DNA of 64,000 nucleotides from JABSSA01 sp039984715 (lineage in GTDB: Bacteria; Pseudomonadota; Alphaproteobacteria; Rhodobacterales; Rhodobacteraceae), in contig JBDWUA010000010.1 of assembly GCA_039984715.1 (NCBI GenBank), positions 186,001 to 250,000 of the forward strand, in the 5' to 3' direction. The position numbers and the translations under genes are program-made. The notes under the pieces are model-generated. The model saw only the letters and a program-made list of their open reading frames with translations. It did not search any database and was not told the DNA's origin. This document shows positions 35,292 through 43,084 of this stretch, piece by piece (positions within the stretch are counted from its first letter, which is position 1; each line of letters begins with the position of its first letter).

Positions 35292-36008
35292 CTATCCCTG
35301 ACTGATTTCGACAAGCGCGTGCGGGTTGGTCACTGTGATGCGTTTACGCTTGCTTTGAACCAAACCGCGCTTTTCCCAAGCGCTCAACAAACGACTGACT
35401 GTATGCAGTGTCGTTGCTGTCAATTCGGAAAGGTCCTGCCGCGTGATCGGGAAATCAATCTCGATCCCATCAGAGTTTTTTCGCCCTGTTTGATTAATCA
35501 GGCGCAAGACAGCATTTGCCACACGCTGTTCAACTTGCTGGGTGGCCATCTCTACAACGCGGTTGTTCATCTCACCCATGCGATTGCCAATCGTCTTGTA
35601 AGTTTCCGTCGAAAACCCATCATAGTCTGACACAAATGTATCCCAAAGACGCATCGGCCAGCTCAGCACAATTGATTCAGTCGCCGTCATGGCTGTGGCA
35701 GGGTATGTCTCACGTCCAATGGCCTTGGCGATACCCAACAGCTGTCCGGCTGGAATATGAAGCGCCGTGACCTGCTCACCGGTGGGTGTGATGCGGACGA
35801 CCCGGACATATCCGTCAAGCAACATGAAAAAGCGATCTGCAGCCGCACCTTCATCGAAGATCGACACCCCCTCTTCATGTCGGCGCGACGTGGCTTGATC
35901 TAGGATCGTGCGGATATCGCGCCGCTCCAGTCTGGAAAACGGCGGTAGATGCGTCAGCAGACTTTCGTCAAGCCGTGGCAGCGTTTTGCGTGGTGACACC
36001 TCGTTCAT
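35292..36008 (-). CDS. CRP/FNR-family regulator of nitrite/NO respiration (NnrR/Dnr-like)
   Basis: 238 residues. The cyclic-nucleotide-like sensor domain occupies about residues 20-140 (EGVSIFDEGAAADRFFMLLD, GYVRVVRITPTGEQV), then the long dimer helix. The winged helix-turn-helix at about 180-230 has the recognition helix in LTATTLHTVSRLLSAWEKRG. There are no cysteines of the FNR type, so it does not hold an iron-sulfur cluster. This fits NnrR/Dnr proteins, which sense NO through haem. It lies between norC and the pseudoazurin-nirK operon, both of which have matching boxes. No good ribosome site precedes the ATG; TTGTGCCACAA lies 8 bases upstream instead. Confidence 0.9.
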   Translation of the reverse strand: MNEVSPRKTLPRLDESLLTHLPPFSRLERRDIRTILDQATSRRHEEGVSIFDEGAAADRFFMLLDGYVRVVRITPTGEQVTALHIPAGQLLGIAKAIGRETYPATAMTATESIVLSWPMRLWDTFVSDYDGFSTETYKTIGNRMGEMNNRVVEMATQQVEQRVANAVLRLINQTGRKNSDGIEIDFPITRQDLSELTATTLHTVSRLLSAWEKRGLVQSKRKRITVTNPHALVEISQG

Positions 36009-36088
36009 GCAAAGCGTTGTGCCACAAAAATTGGGGTAATAGCCACCGACTATCCTTCCTTGGTCATTCGAAAAAACCTGATCTGAAT

Positions 36089-36102
36089 TTGAGCCAGCAC
36101 AA
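36089..36102. promoter_or_regulatory. NnrR/Dnr-type box upstream of pseudoazurin-nirK
   Basis: TTGAGCCAGCACAA, again TTG-N8-CAA, and differing from the norC site in only two of 14 bases. Its centre is about 72 bases before the pseudoazurin ATG. A start site 41 bases on, near 36137, would leave a 31-base leader. It also lies 81 bases upstream of the divergent regulator gene, so the regulator may control itself. Confidence 0.78.
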
Positions 36103-36167
36103 AGTAGCGACGTGCCGGGACGTTAACCTCTTGGTCGACAAATATTGTGATCAGAAAGGAAAAGATC

Positions 36168-36599
36168 ATGTTTCGCACTGTGGTAACTGGTTTTGCAATC
36201 GCAGCTCTGATGGGGAGCGTAGCGTCTGCCGAGACATTCGAAGTTCAAATGATGAACAAGGGTTCTGACGGAGAACGCATGGTGTTCGAACCGGCGTTTG
36301 TCCAGGCCGCACCCGGCGACACGATCAGGTTCATCGCCGCCGACAAGGGACACAATGCCGAAGTCAGCAAAGGCATGCTGCCCGAGGGGGCCGAAGCCTT
36401 CAAAGGTAAAGTCAACGAGGAATTCGAGGTCACTCTGGATATCGAGGGCGTCTACGGCGTCATCTGCAAACCGCACTTCGCCATGGGCATGGTCATGACG
36501 ATCGCCGTTGGTGATGTCGATGCACCCGCTGAATTTTTTAAAGGCCGCGTCCCGAAAAGAGCCAAAGAACGTTTTGAGACGCAACTAGGCAATCTCTGA
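36168..36599 (+). CDS. Pseudoazurin (blue copper electron carrier)
   Basis: 143 residues with a signal peptide (MFRTVVTGFAIAALMGSVAS, then AETFE). The type 1 copper ligands are visible: His in DKGHNAEVSKGM, then Cys, His and Met in VICKPHFAMGMVM. It carries electrons in the periplasm to the copper nitrite reductase encoded next. I use the ATG at 36168, preceded by AAAGGAAAAG, since the frame from 36147 adds seven residues before the signal peptide. The 60 bases before nirK contain a small GCGGG/CCCGC hairpin (36617-36633) that may adjust expression of the downstream genes. Confidence 0.95.
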   Translation: MFRTVVTGFAIAALMGSVASAETFEVQMMNKGSDGERMVFEPAFVQAAPGDTIRFIAADKGHNAEVSKGMLPEGAEAFKGKVNEEFEVTLDIEGVYGVICKPHFAMGMVMTIAVGDVDAPAEFFKGRVPKRAKERFETQLGNL

Positions 36600-36659
36600 G
36601 CCAATTCAACGGCAACGCGGGCCTCGTTCCCGCCATGCGAAACCCCGAAGGAGGGAAAA

Positions 36660-37877
36660 ATGACACAGAAATTCAATCCCGGACTCGTCAAAACAAGTCG
36701 ACGAAACGTCCTAAGCGGCAGTGTTCTTGCAGGTGCTGCAGCCATGACCGGCGCTGCTGCTATTTCGGCACCGCGCGCACCGAAGATGAACGCAATCAAT
36801 GCGGCGTCTTCCAATATCTACAAAGCAGCTGACCCGCAGGGGGCAAAAACAGAGGCCAAACCTGCGGATTTGTCCGGCTATACCCGCGTCAAACAAGAGC
36901 TTGTCGCACCACCCTTTGCGCCAATTCATGAACAGGTTGCCACCGGTGGTCCGAAAATCATCGAAGTGACTATGGAGACAACCGAAAAGCTCATGGTGGT
37001 AGATGAGGACAACGGTGCCGAAGTCTGGGCGCTGACCTATAACGGCTCGGTTCCCGGCCCACTCATCATTTGCCACGAAGGCGATATGATCGAGCTGACC
37101 TTGCGCAACCCGATCAGCAGCCAGATGGAGCACAATATCGACTTTCACGCCTCAACCGGCGCGTTGGGTGGCGGTGGTCTGACACATGTCTATCCCGGCG
37201 AGGAAACCGTGCTGCGATGGAAGGCGACCAAGCCCGGGTGCTTCACCTACCACTGCGCCCCCGGTGGCGATATGATCCCTTATCACGTGTGCCATGGGAT
37301 GAACGGAGCTGTCATGGTGCTGCCGCGCGACGGTCTGAAAGACCGCGACGGTAATCCACTGCATTACGACAGCATCGCTTATATTGGCGAGCAGGATTAT
37401 TATCTGCCGCGTGACGAAAATGGCGACTTCAAAACCTATGAGGCCGCAGGCGACGATTACTCCGACAGCCTTGAGGTGATGCGCGGGTTGGTCCCGACCC
37501 ATCAGGTGTTCAATGGGGCCGTGGGTGCGCTGACTGGCGAAAACGCCTTGAAAGCGAAAGTCGGTGAAACCGTTCTGATGATCCACAACTCTTGCAATGT
37601 GGACAGCCGTCCGCACCTGATTGGCGGACATGGCAATTATGTTTGGGAAACTTCCTTCACTGACCCTGCCCTGACCGGTGTGGAAACATGGTTCGTGCGT
37701 GGCGGTTGCGCCGCGGCGGCGATGTACACCTTCGAGCAACCCGGCGTCTACGCCTACGTGAACCACAATCTGATCATCGGGATCATGCTGGGTGCTACTG
37801 CACATTTCGTGGTCGAAGGGCAATGGAACAACGCGCTGATGGAGCAGGTTGTCGCGCCGCGCGAATTCGCCACCTGA
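36660..37877 (+). CDS. nirK: Copper-containing nitrite reductase
   Basis: 405 residues. A Tat signal (SRRNVLSGSVLAGAAAMTGA) exports the folded enzyme to the periplasm, where it reduces nitrite to NO. Two cupredoxin domains are present. Type 1 ligands are in TYHCAPGGDMIPYHVCHGMN, with type 2 copper His in HNIDFHASTGALGGGG and in VDSRPHLIGGHGNYVWE. The residues just after the His ligand, V-C-H-G-M, differ from the V-V-S-G-M of many NirK enzymes. GGAGGG precedes the ATG. It is in one transcript with pseudoazurin and nirV and is probably induced by NO through the box at 36089. Confidence 0.97.
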   Translation: MTQKFNPGLVKTSRRNVLSGSVLAGAAAMTGAAAISAPRAPKMNAINAASSNIYKAADPQGAKTEAKPADLSGYTRVKQELVAPPFAPIHEQVATGGPKIIEVTMETTEKLMVVDEDNGAEVWALTYNGSVPGPLIICHEGDMIELTLRNPISSQMEHNIDFHASTGALGGGGLTHVYPGEETVLRWKATKPGCFTYHCAPGGDMIPYHVCHGMNGAVMVLPRDGLKDRDGNPLHYDSIAYIGEQDYYLPRDENGDFKTYEAAGDDYSDSLEVMRGLVPTHQVFNGAVGALTGENALKAKVGETVLMIHNSCNVDSRPHLIGGHGNYVWETSFTDPALTGVETWFVRGGCAAAAMYTFEQPGVYAYVNHNLIIGIMLGATAHFVVEGQWNNALMEQVVAPREFAT

Positions 37878-37894
37878 ACTGGAAGGTAAAGCCA

Positions 37895-38641
37895 ATGACT
37901 GCCGCCGCACACAAATCCATAACGAACAAAACGCACCTGCGTCTTGTCGTCTTGGGGATTCCGGCGACAGCCGTCATCGGTGCCGTGCTTTTTCAGCGCG
38001 GCCCCGATACGACGTTTATGCCGGATATGGTCGCATCGTCTGTGGCGATGCCAGATGGGCGCACCTTCTACGTGCAACGCCATGAAGTCACTATCGCCGA
38101 ATGGAACCGATGCGCCGCAGATGGTGCGTGCGAACTGACCTTGCGCGCGCGCGCAGATCAAGACGAGGCGACAACACCGGCAACAGGGCTAAGCTATCTT
38201 GACGTGCAACAATATGTCGGATGGATCGTCAAAAAGACCGGGCATGACTTCCGTCTTCCCACGGCTGAGGAATGGAACGTAATGGCGGCACAGGTTCTAC
38301 CCGATGCACCTGATCCATTGTTCACCGATCCGTCGTTGAGCTGGGCATCCAGCTACCTCATCGAAGGGCAGACTCCACGCGCCCTAAAGCCTCAAGGGAG
38401 CTTCTCAACTTCACCTGAAGGGATCGTCGATCTGGATGGTAGCGTCTGGGAATGGACGATGGAGTGTTACGATGGAATTGTAAACGGTACTCATCCAGAT
38501 CGATGTCCTGCTTTTTTCGTCGGTGGAGAACACCTTACCGCGATGTCTTATCTTGTGCGCGACCCCGCTCGAGGCGGCTGCGCCGTTGGTACTCCGCCCG
38601 CACATCTAGGCATGCGTCTCATCACTGATGAACTTTTTTGA
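37895..38641 (+). CDS. nirV: NirV, formylglycine-generating-enzyme-like protein
   Basis: 248 residues. A single N-terminal membrane helix (LRLVVLGIPATAVIGAVLF) is followed by a periplasmic domain of the FGE/sulfatase-modifying fold: FYVQRHEVTIAEWNRCAADG, FRLPTAEEWNVMAAQ, and GIVDLDGSVWEWTMECYDG with the end GCAVGTPPAHLGMRLI. NirV is found beside nirK in many alphaproteobacteria; its function is not settled. It starts 17 bases after nirK with GGAAGG before the ATG. An in-frame extension back to 37688 lies inside nirK and is rejected. The C-terminal 14 bases overlap the open frame of the next gene, though that gene probably starts later. Confidence 0.9.
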   Translation: MTAAAHKSITNKTHLRLVVLGIPATAVIGAVLFQRGPDTTFMPDMVASSVAMPDGRTFYVQRHEVTIAEWNRCAADGACELTLRARADQDEATTPATGLSYLDVQQYVGWIVKKTGHDFRLPTAEEWNVMAAQVLPDAPDPLFTDPSLSWASSYLIEGQTPRALKPQGSFSTSPEGIVDLDGSVWEWTMECYDGIVNGTHPDRCPAFFVGGEHLTAMSYLVRDPARGGCAVGTPPAHLGMRLITDELF

Positions 38642-38717
38642 ACGGGTTTCTGGGGAACTCTCGACAAATTACGAAACTGGCGTCGACCACAATTCTAGCA
38701 TGAGGGGAATAAGCAAT

Positions 38718-39251
38718 ATGTCTTTAGTCATCGCATTTGGAACCGTCGAAGGCCAAACAGACAAGATCGCACGTTTCATTGAGAATATAGTGAAGGAAAC
38801 TGACGAGGACGTACAAGTCATCGACACGGCCCACCAAACTTCGACTGTGAACTTTGAAGGTGTGGACACAGTTATCCTCGTCGCTTCCGTGCACGAAAGA
38901 AGGCACCCCGCACGATTTGAAGCCTTTGTCACAAGCGAGCAAAAAGCGCTTGCCCTGCGAAGAACGCTCATGATCTCCGTGAGTATGAGTGCCGCATTCC
39001 CAGAAGGCCACGAAGATGCGCAAAGCTATCTTGATGAATTTAAATTGCGCACCGACCTTGACCCAGACGCTGAGATGCTTGTCGCCGGAGCAATCAGATC
39101 TCGAGAATACGATTACTATGCAACTCAAGTCCTGAAGCATGTGGTCCTGCGAGGGAGGAGTTTTGACCCGGCCGTTCAAGAACACGAGTTCACTGATTGG
39201 GAAGGGCTAGGCGATGGCGTGAGTGCGTTTCTTGAAGGCAAGAGTATTTAG
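38718..39251 (+). CDS. HemG-like flavodoxin-domain protein
   Basis: 177 residues, the size of HemG (menaquinone-dependent protoporphyrinogen oxidase). It has an N-terminal FMN phosphate loop (IAFGTVEGQTDKIARFIENI) and ILVASVHERRHPARFEAFV. Later come VAGAIRSREYDYYATQVLKH and HEFTDWEGLGDGVSAFL, which follow HemG's pattern. The start at 38718 is preceded by AGGGG; in-frame ATGs at 38700 and 38628 are possible, the latter overlapping nirV. It is the last gene of the pseudoazurin-nirK-nirV run. It may serve haem supply for cytochrome-rich anaerobic growth, or be a flavodoxin electron carrier. The neighbouring gene at 39442 converges. Confidence 0.8.
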   Translation: MSLVIAFGTVEGQTDKIARFIENIVKETDEDVQVIDTAHQTSTVNFEGVDTVILVASVHERRHPARFEAFVTSEQKALALRRTLMISVSMSAAFPEGHEDAQSYLDEFKLRTDLDPDAEMLVAGAIRSREYDYYATQVLKHVVLRGRSFDPAVQEHEFTDWEGLGDGVSAFLEGKSI

Positions 39252-39441
39252 CACAGGCAACATTCCGACTGCGGGATTGAAGTGGTGCGATGTCACTCGA
39301 AAGTGGACAGCGATGTCGGTTATCTAGGTATTAATCCAGAAGATGCATGGGCATCGCTGATGCGTATCGATATTTGATGCAAACGGACGGACAATTTTTG
39401 CCACTTGCCAATTTCGAACAGACCTAAGTGTACCCTGCCCG

Positions 39442-40995
39442 CTATTGGAAGTTTCTGTTCCCACCAAATGCGGTTTCGATTTCAACAATATCGTTCTGAT
39501 CAAGTGCGATGTCGCTGGCAAAGTGATGGGTTTCCACGGTACCGTCGGATCGTTTGATGCGAAGGCTGTTCTTCCCGCCCATTGAAGCGTTTTCGATAGA
39601 CCAAACTGGAACGTTGGCGTGAGAATACCCTACTGATAACATTGCTGAATTCCTTAACAAATAGGAAACGCGCACGCCTGCACCACCTGAGAATTCACCG
39701 TTGTGCTCGGGGCCAAAAGACAGCGCTTTTTCCAATACATCAAAACCATAGCGCGCTTCTGCAATCTCGACAGGACAGTTGAACGTATCCCCGTGGTTCG
39801 TGGAGAACATCGCATTTTGGCCCGCGCGTTTGGAAGTCGCGCCCCAACCGCCCATTTGTGGTTCCACCATCGCATAGCGACGCCCCGTGTCTGGGTGCTG
39901 TCCTGCGATAACCGTGCCAAAGATCGACGCGAAATGCCCTGCTGGAAGCAGTTCCGGCATTGCCTCAGCCAATCCATGCCAAAGCATATCGATCAGCTTC
40001 ATCCGCGTTTCAAAATAATATGCATGTGCCGCGTTGGGCCCCGCATGAAACAGCGTGCCCGGTCGCGTCAGGACATCCAGAGCCGCAAATGACCCTGCAT
40101 TGGCGAAACGTTCGTTGTCCACAAGGGCTTTGAAAAAGACTTGGGCTGCCACGACGGCTCCATCGCGGCTGAGGTTGTAGGGGCCTTCTGACTCCGTCGG
40201 TGCATCGCGCAAATCGATGGTCATACGGTCATCTGTGATCGTGATTGCCGCCTTCCAGAAAGTACCGTCGTCTTGCTCTTCAACGCATGGGTAATGACCG
40301 GATGGCAGCGCGCGAAGCCCTGCTTTGGTGCGCCGCGCGCCGTTGGTACGGGCCGTCAAGATTGCCGCATTCAACAGGTCCGCACCATGTCGTTCGCAAA
40401 GCTGCTGAATGGTCACCGCCGCGCGGCGTCCCGCAGACACTTGCGCCCATAGATCGCCGCGTACGAAGTCAGGCAATCGGCTGTTTGAGGCTATGATGTC
40501 TACCACGGCCTCGTTGCGTACGCCGGCGTCAAACAGACGTACGATAGGCAGACGCAAACCTTCCGCTACAATCTCGGTTGTTTTGGTGGACATCGACCCA
40601 GGTGTGCGCCCGCCAATATCACCCCAATGCGCAATGGATGCGACCCATGCAACACGCACCCCATCCCAAAACACAGGCTGTGCGACCACGACATCGTTCA
40701 GATGCGTCACACCGCCGTAATTTGGATCGTTCGTCAGATAGACATCGCCCTCGACGATTGTATCGCCGAGCTTTGAAATGATCGCCTTAACCGACTTGTC
40801 CAAAACCCCGATAAACGACGGAATCCCCGCGCCAGAGCTGACCAATTGCCCGTCGCCATCCAGAACGCCAGTGCCGACATCAAGCACTTCGTAGATGATC
40901 GGGCTCATCGCAGTTTTTCGCAACACCTCAAACATCTCGATCGCAGCCGCGTCCAGCACCTGCGAAATGACGTCGAGCGTGAAGCGATCAGCCAT
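39442..40995 (-). CDS. Hydantoinase/oxoprolinase subunit B, second paralogue, short C-terminus
   Basis: 517 residues of the HyuB family (N-methylhydantoinase/acetone carboxylase-type B subunit). Typical blocks are RKTAMSPIIYEVLDVGTGVL, TNDPNYGGVTHLND, AGHFASIFGTVIAGQHPDTG and VEPQMGGWGATSKRAGQNAM. It ends at VEIETAFGGNRNFQ, right where the family continues with a glycine-rich G-x-G-x-G-D-P stretch and 25-30 more residues; the paralogue at 43085 keeps them. It overlaps the M24 peptidase gene by 8 bases and is the last gene of the operon. It may pair with the single HyuA at 44728, as an alternative to the other HyuB. Its substrate is unknown. Confidence 0.9.
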   Translation of the reverse strand: MADRFTLDVISQVLDAAAIEMFEVLRKTAMSPIIYEVLDVGTGVLDGDGQLVSSGAGIPSFIGVLDKSVKAIISKLGDTIVEGDVYLTNDPNYGGVTHLNDVVVAQPVFWDGVRVAWVASIAHWGDIGGRTPGSMSTKTTEIVAEGLRLPIVRLFDAGVRNEAVVDIIASNSRLPDFVRGDLWAQVSAGRRAAVTIQQLCERHGADLLNAAILTARTNGARRTKAGLRALPSGHYPCVEEQDDGTFWKAAITITDDRMTIDLRDAPTESEGPYNLSRDGAVVAAQVFFKALVDNERFANAGSFAALDVLTRPGTLFHAGPNAAHAYYFETRMKLIDMLWHGLAEAMPELLPAGHFASIFGTVIAGQHPDTGRRYAMVEPQMGGWGATSKRAGQNAMFSTNHGDTFNCPVEIAEARYGFDVLEKALSFGPEHNGEFSGGAGVRVSYLLRNSAMLSVGYSHANVPVWSIENASMGGKNSLRIKRSDGTVETHHFASDIALDQNDIVEIETAFGGNRNFQ

Positions 40996-42073
40996 TGATA
41001 ATCATGAGATCACGAGGCAGATCCGACAAGGTTTCGGGGCCATCAGCGCGCAAAATCACGATGTCCTCAAGGCGGAGGCCAAACCGTCCGGGCAAATAGA
41101 TGCCGGGTTCGATTGAAAACACCATGCCCTCTTCAAGGATCGTCTGTGATGACGCTGTGATGTAAGGTGTCTCGTGGATTTCTACGCCCATGCCGTGGCC
41201 TGTGCGGTGCATGAAATACTCACCGTAACCTGCATCCGTGATGACTCCGCGCGCTGCATCGTCGACCACATGCGCCTTCACACCCGGACGGGCGGCTGTC
41301 ATTGCGGCTTGGACGGCGGCTTCGACAATGGTGTGAACTTCTGCATAACCTTCGGGTGGTGTGCCGATGGCTGCCATGCGTGTCATATCGCTGGAATAGC
41401 CGTCTTTGCCCCCACCGATATCCATCACAACAGCGTCGCCCTGTTTCAGGATCGTGTCGCCCGTGTGGTGATGCGGGAACGCGCCGTTGCCACCAGCGCC
41501 GACGATTGTGAACAACGGTTTTACGTCTTGAGCCACAAAGCTGGCGCGGATGACGTTCGCGACTTGGCCTTCGGTCATCCCCGGCTTCATGGCGGACCAC
41601 GCCGCCTTCATCGCGGTGTCGGCGGACAGGGCATTGCGTTTCAGTTTACCATATTCGTCCGCGTCCTTGCGCATACGCAACGCACCGATTGTTCCTGCCG
41701 TGAACTGGCGTGTGGCACCGGGCAAAGCGTCCTGCACCAAACCTGCGAAATCAGCCCGCATGGTTTCATCAAGCACAATGGTCTTGGCGTTTGCAGCACC
41801 TGAGACGTCTAGCAGTTCCGCAAATGCAGCTTCCGGCCCGACGTCATCGGCCCACGTATGGAACGGCAGATCGGTTTGGTTGCGCGCGCTTTCCGCTTCA
41901 AGCGACGGCATCAAAAACCCCGCATAGGTTTGCGTCACACACAGCAGCAAGGGGCGCTCATCTGCGTGCGGGCGCACGCCCAACAGCCATGCCAGATGTG
42001 CATTCGGGCCAATGGCCACAAGGTCGACGTCTTGTTCAGCCATAGTTTCACGAAGTTGTTTCAATCTGCTCAT
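40988..42073 (-). CDS. M24-family metallopeptidase (Xaa-Pro dipeptidase-like)
   Basis: 361 residues. The N-terminal creatinase-type domain (about 1-125) is followed by the pita-bread catalytic domain. Five metal ligands are recognisable: the two Asp in VVMDIGGGKDGYSSDMTRMA, His in MHRTGHGMGVEIHE, and Glu in FSIEPGIYLPG and GLRLEDIVIL. With the metal ligands intact it is a peptidase or dipeptidase, not a creatinase. I start at the ATG at 42073 after GAGAGGAT. It sits between the MDR oxidoreductase (11-base gap) and the second HyuB (8-base overlap). In an operon with a peptide-type ABC importer it could split a small peptide or a ring-opened product of the HyuAB reaction. Confidence 0.9.
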   Translation of the reverse strand: MSRLKQLRETMAEQDVDLVAIGPNAHLAWLLGVRPHADERPLLLCVTQTYAGFLMPSLEAESARNQTDLPFHTWADDVGPEAAFAELLDVSGAANAKTIVLDETMRADFAGLVQDALPGATRQFTAGTIGALRMRKDADEYGKLKRNALSADTAMKAAWSAMKPGMTEGQVANVIRASFVAQDVKPLFTIVGAGGNGAFPHHHTGDTILKQGDAVVMDIGGGKDGYSSDMTRMAAIGTPPEGYAEVHTIVEAAVQAAMTAARPGVKAHVVDDAARGVITDAGYGEYFMHRTGHGMGVEIHETPYITASSQTILEEGMVFSIEPGIYLPGRFGLRLEDIVILRADGPETLSDLPRDLMIING

Positions 42074-42084
42074 AATGTATCCTC

Positions 42085-43083
42085 TCAAACGCCGGTTTCG
42101 ACGACGACTTTACCGTATGAAGTTCGTGACCCTTTGAGGTAGCGCCATGCGTCTACATACCCTTCCATCGGGAAAACCCGGTCCACATTGGGTTTCAATT
42201 TGCCCTCAGAAAGCGCCTTGTAAACAAACGCTTTGCCGCGCTCACACGCCTCTGGATCTTCGACATAGTTGAACAATGAATAAGCATGGAACCACAGGCT
42301 GTTTTGAATCATCGCCAAGAAAGGCGGGTTGGAATACGTGCCCGCAAGCCCGCCATATAAATATAGGTGGCCGCCTTTTGCCAATGCATTGGCATACCGT
42401 TCCATAAAGGTGCCACCAACAGGATCGAATGACGCGTGGACGCCCACACCGCCTGTCACGTCGCGCAGGAACGCTTCGATGTCGTCGCCATCATCGACGA
42501 ATACGTGGTCGGCACCTTTATCCAATAAAATCTGGCGATTGGCCTCAGATCTGGTGGTACTGATCAAGGTCGCACCAAACATCCGACCAATTTGCAAAGC
42601 GGCACTGCCTGCCGTGCTTGTCCCGGCAGGGACAAGGATATTGCGGCCCGGAGCAGCCTTGGCCAGTTCAACAATCGCGAAATACGCCGTCATAAATTGC
42701 ATCCAAACAGACGCGGATTCCGTCGCTGTCAAGCCCATCGGCGCTTTGGTCACATAGGCCTGATCGATGATCAATGTGTCTGCGCTGGCCCCTTGCCGAT
42801 CGTAAAAATAGGGCAATGTGCAATACCGGTCTCCGATCGCTATTCCAGTCACGTCCACGCCAACCGCTTCGACGATACCCGCAGCTTCAATTCCGATGCG
42901 GGCCGGAAGCGCCGAAAAACTGAACGAATAGTTGTCATTCATGAGGTCGTTGTCGCCCCAGTTCAGCGCAAAGGCTTCGATCCGCAACCGAACTTCAGAC
43001 GTTTTGGGCGCTTGGGTCGTGCAATCTTGCAATTGCAGACCCTCAAAGCCGTCATAGGCGTTTATGACCCATTCTCTGGGCAT
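42085..43083 (-). CDS. Zinc-free MDR oxidoreductase (quinone oxidoreductase-like)
   Basis: 332 residues of the medium-chain dehydrogenase/reductase family. The nucleotide-binding region is ILVPAGTSTAGSAALQIGRM, followed by VGVHASFDPVGGTFM. The positions that bind catalytic zinc in alcohol dehydrogenases are not conserved (FALNWGDNDLMN; PARIGIEAAGIV instead of G-H-E), nor is the four-cysteine lobe. So it is NADPH-quinone or enoyl-reductase-like. It begins one base after the first hyuB stop and lies 11 bases before the peptidase gene. Such a reductase inside a hydantoinase operon is unusual and suggests a reduction or oxidation step in the same pathway. Confidence 0.87.
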   Translation of the reverse strand: MPREWVINAYDGFEGLQLQDCTTQAPKTSEVRLRIEAFALNWGDNDLMNDNYSFSFSALPARIGIEAAGIVEAVGVDVTGIAIGDRYCTLPYFYDRQGASADTLIIDQAYVTKAPMGLTATESASVWMQFMTAYFAIVELAKAAPGRNILVPAGTSTAGSAALQIGRMFGATLISTTRSEANRQILLDKGADHVFVDDGDDIEAFLRDVTGGVGVHASFDPVGGTFMERYANALAKGGHLYLYGGLAGTYSNPPFLAMIQNSLWFHAYSLFNYVEDPEACERGKAFVYKALSEGKLKPNVDRVFPMEGYVDAWRYLKGSRTSYGKVVVETGV

Positions 43084-43084
43084 A

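Noticed and set aside
36017..36027. TTGTGCCACAA as an FNR/NnrR box before the regulator gene
   Set aside because: The half-sites are 3 bases too close for the 14-base FNR-type spacing. It is a neat palindrome but does not fit the family rule seen at the two other boxes.
40988..42073. Creatinase, linking the operon to creatinine breakdown and soxBDAG
   Set aside because: All five metal ligands of M24 peptidases are present, which true creatinases lack, and no N-carbamoylsarcosine amidase is in the window. A creatinine-to-sarcosine route is therefore not supported.
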